Of a stretch of DNA of 8,166 nt, positions 5,911 to 8,166 are shown one piece after another (positions within the stretch are counted from its first letter, which is position 1; each line of letters opens with the position of its first letter). Source of the stretch: Methylovirgula sp. (GTDB taxonomy: Bacteria > Pseudomonadota > Alphaproteobacteria > Rhizobiales > Beijerinckiaceae). The DNA lies in the NCBI GenBank assembly GCA_025356505.1, contig JANXSV010000134.1, positions 1 through 8,166 of the forward strand, in the 5' to 3' direction. The notes under the pieces were generated by a model. That model saw only the letters and a program-made list of their open reading frames with translations. It was not told the origin of the DNA and made no database searches. The position numbers and the translations under genes were made by a program.

Positions 5911-6945
5911 CTAAGTGGTTTCACGTTGGATGATGGAGAAGGCAACGCGATCAATTTGGTTGTAGGCAGACGGCGCTTTCAAAGCTTCAAGCAAAATGGA
6001 CCCGGACCGGCGCCCTATCTCGATCGCGTTCACGGACACTGTGGTGAGTTTTGGCCACGACCAGCGCGAGAGATCAAAATCACCAAATCCAGCAATGGCT
6101 ATATTTTGAGGCACTTTGAGACCGCGCCGATGGCACTCGCTTAACGCGCCAAACGCCGACAGGTCCGACACACAAACGACAGCATCCACATTTGGCCACG
6201 CAGCAATCAGCATGCTCAAGGCTTCGCCGCCATGTTCGATGGAGATGGGTGGCAGACCATAGGTGATGACGCGCCCGGCAGGCAGATTGAGTTCGGCAAC
6301 GGCGGCCAGATACCCCGCCAGCCGATCCGAACCGCGCGTGTCTTCAGTGCTGCCGCCGCCAATAAAGCCGATTTCGTGATAGCCGCGCGCATGGAGATGG
6401 TGGACCATGGCCTTTGTGGCCTCGGCGTTGGAAAAACCTACCATGTGATTGATCGGGTCGTTGGGCGAATCCCAGGTTTCGACCACCGGAATATGAGCGT
6501 TTTTGAGCAGGTGGCGCGTACGCTCTGTGTGAATGCTGCCGGTGAGCATGACGCCTTCGGGCCTGCGGCGCAGCATGGCCTCAATCAGCGCCTCTTCGCG
6601 CTCGAGCGAGTAATCCGTGTAGCCGAGTAAAAGTTGCAAGCCCGCCGCCGAGAGAACTTCGGTGAGGCCTCTGGCGGTATCGGCAAAATTGGAATTGTTG
6701 ATGGTGGGGACAAGGGCCGCGATAAAGCCGGATTTGCGCGACGATAGGCCGCCCGCGGTCATATCAGGCACATAGCCAATGTCTTCAATGATCTTAAAAA
6801 TTCGGGCGCGGGTTTGCGCGGCTATGGCGGAGTTTGGCCGCAGAGCGCGGGACACGGTCATGGCCGAGACCCCCGCGAGCCGGGCAACATCTGCCATGGT
6901 TGATTGGGTTGGTTTATCGGACATTAGTTTGTCGTTCTTGTCCAT
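5911..6945 (-). CDS. LacI-family transcriptional regulator (GntR/IdnR-like subgroup)
   Basis: This is a DNA-binding regulator, probably a repressor released by a sugar-type ligand. From the start used here it has 344 residues. The N-terminal helix-turn-helix TMADVARLAGVSAMTVSRAL (about residues 16-35) and the hinge region YVPDMTAGGLSSRKSG are typical of LacI. The periplasmic-binding-protein-like effector domain follows (FIAALVPTINNSNFADTARG, RRPEGVMLTG, GYHEIGFIGGGS, DAVVCVSDLSAFGAL, IAIAGFGDFD). The pattern LLLGYTDYSLEREEALIEAM resembles E. coli GntR. The start is uncertain: ATGs at 6954, 6945 and 6924 are all in frame and none has a clear ribosome binding site. The open frame continues to 7188, but that part is antisense to the desaturase and precedes the DNA-binding domain, so it is not used. 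The permease gene starts 136 bases downstream on the same strand, with the candidate operator between them. The gene is divergent from the desaturase. The stop is TAG. Confidence 0.9.
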   Translation of the reverse strand: MDKNDKLMSDKPTQSTMADVARLAGVSAMTVSRALRPNSAIAAQTRARIFKIIEDIGYVPDMTAGGLSSRKSGFIAALVPTINNSNFADTARGLTEVLSAAGLQLLLGYTDYSLEREEALIEAMLRRRPEGVMLTGSIHTERTRHLLKNAHIPVVETWDSPNDPINHMVGFSNAEATKAMVHHLHARGYHEIGFIGGGSTEDTRGSDRLAGYLAAVAELNLPAGRVITYGLPPISIEHGGEALSMLIAAWPNVDAVVCVSDLSAFGALSECHRRGLKVPQNIAIAGFGDFDLSRWSWPKLTTVSVNAIEIGRRSGSILLEALKAPSAYNQIDRVAFSIIQRETT

Positions 6946-6972
6946 AACACGCATTCGTTTCGGGACATAAAT

Positions 6973-7000
6973 TTCATATGAGTCACAGCCAGCTTTTGAA
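6973..7000 (-). promoter_or_regulatory. Possible promoter of the LacI-family regulator
   Basis: On the minus strand TTCAAA (7000-6995) and TATGAA (6978-6973) are separated by 16 bases, each matching four of six sigma-70 consensus positions. They lie just upstream of all three candidate starts. Weak, by-eye evidence. Confidence 0.3.
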
Positions 7001-7067
7001 GATATTCGCAGTTCTTGGACAAATGCAAATCGCCTAGCGTCAGAACAGCCGAAATAGTGATCACAGC

Positions 7068-7074
7068 GGAAGGA
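7068..7074 (+). promoter_or_regulatory. Ribosome binding site supporting a TTG start of the desaturase
   Basis: GGAAGGA is the only strong Shine-Dalgarno-like sequence near the 5' end of this gene. It lies nine bases before an in-frame TTG at 7084. The other in-frame candidates (TTG 7015, GTG 7057, GTG 7102, GTG 7120, ATG 7144) lack one at a suitable distance. Confidence 0.55.
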
Positions 7075-7083
7075 ATCCGAAGT

Positions 7084-8004
7084 TTGCGCGCCCCGACTAC
7101 AGTGAAATCGCGCCAGAGCGTGGAATGGCCAACGGTATGCCTCATGGTCGGCGTTTATGGGTCCTGGCTGGGAGTGACCTTTTTTCAAGCCGATATGCCG
7201 TGGTGGATTTTTGCCCCGGCGGCAGTGTGGCTGGTGGCTTGGCAGACGTCTTTACAGCATGAGATTTTGCACGGTCACCCGACGCGTTGGCGGCAGGTGA
7301 ACCGTTGTATCGCGTCGTTCTCGTTCATTCTCTGGCTGCCTTATGAAACCTACCGGCTGACGCATTTGCTGCACCACCGCGATGAGAGGTTGACGGACCC
7401 GTTTGACGATCCGGAAAGCTATTATTGGAGCGAGGAACAATGGCAAGCGCTGAGCCCGTTGCAGGTGCGGCTTGTGCAGGCGCAAACGACTTTGCTGGGC
7501 CGGATGGTGCTTGGGCCGCTGTGGATTATTCCGCGTTTTATCGGGGCGGAAATGCGGGCGCTTAGATCGAAATCAATCGCGGCGCGCGGCTCGTGGGTTT
7601 CGCATGTGGTGCCTACAGGCTTGATTTTGTTCTGGCTATTATATGTTTGCCAAATCAATCTCGGCTTCTACTTGCTATGTGTGGTTTACCCTGCGACATC
7701 GTTGATGCTGCTGCGCTCCTTTGCTGAACATCGCGCCGCAGATGCGCAAAAAGAGCGGACGGCGATTGTTGAAAACGCCGGAATTTTTGGATGGTTGTTT
7801 CTGTTCAATAATCTTCATTGTGCGCACCACGAAGACCCGACTATGCCATGGTATGCCATTCCCGCATGGTATCGAGAGAACCGCACGCGGCTGTTGCAGG
7901 AAAACGGCGGCCTCGTCTATCAGGGCTATGGCGAAATCGTGCGGCGCTATCTGCTGCACCCGCACGATGCGCCGCTCCACCCGTTGCTCCGCAAACAAGT
8001 GTGA
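7084..8004 (+). CDS. Membrane fatty acid desaturase / hydroxylase family protein
   Basis: This is an integral-membrane di-iron enzyme of the desaturase superfamily, whose members use O2 to desaturate or hydroxylate lipid-like or other hydrophobic substrates. From the TTG start at 7084 it has 306 residues. Three histidine boxes are present: HEILHGH (residues 59-65), HLLHHRDE (94-101) and HCAHHEDP (245-252). A further conserved-looking RSFAEHRA lies near 211-218. These His residues are the expected metal ligands. Hydrophobic segments near residues 17-33, 38-58, 77-87 and 177-208 flank the boxes. The combination HGHPTR, HHRDE-LTDP-DDPESYY and NNLHCAHH is a bacterial subgroup usually labelled only 'fatty acid desaturase'; from memory, relatives include MocD- and rhizobitoxine-desaturase-like proteins. 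The substrate is not predictable. The gene is divergent from the LacI-type regulator and convergent with an aminotransferase, so it is probably transcribed alone. The start could be elsewhere between 7015 and 7144. The stop is TGA. Confidence 0.85.
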   Translation: MRAPTTVKSRQSVEWPTVCLMVGVYGSWLGVTFFQADMPWWIFAPAAVWLVAWQTSLQHEILHGHPTRWRQVNRCIASFSFILWLPYETYRLTHLLHHRDERLTDPFDDPESYYWSEEQWQALSPLQVRLVQAQTTLLGRMVLGPLWIIPRFIGAEMRALRSKSIAARGSWVSHVVPTGLILFWLLYVCQINLGFYLLCVVYPATSLMLLRSFAEHRAADAQKERTAIVENAGIFGWLFLFNNLHCAHHEDPTMPWYAIPAWYRENRTRLLQENGGLVYQGYGEIVRRYLLHPHDAPLHPLLRKQV

Positions 8005-8047
8005 ACGTATTTAGAGCAGGGAGCCGGAGCGGCGCTCACAATCCTGC

Positions 8048-8071
8048 CCCTCCCTGTTCAAACAGGGAGGG
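8048..8071. terminator. Strong intergenic hairpin between convergent genes, possible bidirectional terminator
   Basis: CCCTCCCTGTT (8048-8058) and AACAGGGAGGG (8061-8071) form a perfect 11-base-pair stem around two central bases; in RNA the innermost pairs would open to give a larger loop. It lies between the desaturase stop and the aminotransferase stop, where a shared terminator is expected. Neither side has a T-tract, so it may act as a weak or factor-dependent terminator or an mRNA-end stabiliser, or it may be a copy of a dispersed palindromic element. Confidence 0.5.
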
Positions 8072-8085
8072 CGCTTACCGGTAGA

Positions 8086-8166
8086 TCAGGACAGGCTGGC
8101 GGTGAAGCGCTGAATTTTCTGGCAGGCATCTTCAAGCAGGGCTGTTGACGTAGCATAGGAAATGCG
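8086..8166 (-). CDS. Aspartate aminotransferase (class I, PLP-dependent), C-terminal 26 codons only
   Basis: Reading the minus strand from the window edge gives RISYATSTALLEDACQKIQ, then RFTASLS and a TGA stop (8088-8086). The Arg-Ile-Ser-Tyr-Ala-Thr-Ser stretch followed by a final helix ending in IQRF is the usual C-terminus of rhizobial and Brucella class I aspartate aminotransferases (AatA/AspC type). The Arg at the window edge would be the residue that binds the substrate alpha-carboxylate in this family (the Arg386 equivalent). The enzyme transfers the amino group between aspartate and 2-oxoglutarate in the cytoplasm. The rest of the gene lies beyond the window. Other class I aminotransferases are possible, because only the tail is visible. 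Confidence 0.75.
   Translation of the reverse strand, partial: RISYATSTALLEDACQKIQRFTASLS

Noticed and set aside
6232..6630. 132-codon plus-strand open frame
   Set aside because: It lies antisense within the effector-binding domain of the LacI-family regulator and has no recognisable protein features.
7057..7064. GTGATCAC palindrome as a second operator
   Set aside because: It is only 8 bases, lacks the central CG and does not match the GTTA-N4-TAAC site found before the permease.
6955..7188. N-terminal extension of the LacI-family regulator
   Set aside because: The extension has no domain content, overlaps the 5' part of the desaturase in antisense, and LacI proteins begin close to the helix-turn-helix.
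1..8166. Search for defence system, toxin-antitoxin, CRISPR, prophage or transposon signatures
   Set aside because: Every substantial stretch is accounted for by recognisable metabolic, transport or regulatory genes, and no direct-repeat array, transposase or target-site duplication is visible.

Overview
The window looks like chromosomal DNA of an alphaproteobacterium, most likely of the order Hyphomicrobiales (Brucella/Ochrobactrum-like). This rests on moderately GC-rich genes, several possible GANTC sites, and protein types typical of that group. The genus is an inference by eye, not a database result. There is no tRNA, rRNA, CRISPR array, insertion sequence or phage gene, and no non-coding gap longer than about 150 bases.

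Layout, left to right. (1) Bases 2-1981, plus strand: the C-terminal four-fifths or so of an FAD oxidoreductase fused to a GcvT-type folate-binding region (dimethylglycine/sarcosine dehydrogenase family). Its N-terminus lies outside the window. (2) Bases 2118-3533, plus: a bifunctional mannose-1-phosphate guanylyltransferase / mannose-6-phosphate isomerase (manC). Its short leader carries a perfect 10-base inverted repeat whose right arm covers the ribosome binding site. (3) A bidirectional terminator at 3534-3560 separates manC from a minus-strand block. (4) That block, read right to left, is a LacI-family regulator (6945-5911), an RbsC-type sugar permease starting at TTG (5774-4689), and a periplasmic sugar-binding protein (4666-3572). 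A perfect 12-base palindrome, GTTATCGATAAC, lies just upstream of the permease and is a good candidate operator. (5) Bases 7084-8004, plus, divergent from the regulator: a membrane fatty-acid-desaturase/hydroxylase-family protein with three histidine boxes, probably also starting at TTG. (6) Bases 8166-8086, minus: the last 26 codons of a class I aspartate aminotransferase, convergent with the desaturase and separated from it by a strong hairpin.

How the genes may work together. The regulator, permease and binding protein form a small uptake locus in which the regulator probably represses the transporter. The ATPase such a transporter needs is not encoded in the window, so it must be supplied from elsewhere or the transporter is incomplete. 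manC makes GDP-mannose for surface polysaccharide, but no enzyme that uses GDP-mannose is nearby. The FAD-GcvT enzyme and the desaturase have no obvious pathway partners here. I found no convincing wholly new multi-gene system. The points most worth a second look are the missing ATPase, the predicted operator, the possible RBS-masking leader of manC, and the unassigned substrate of the desaturase.
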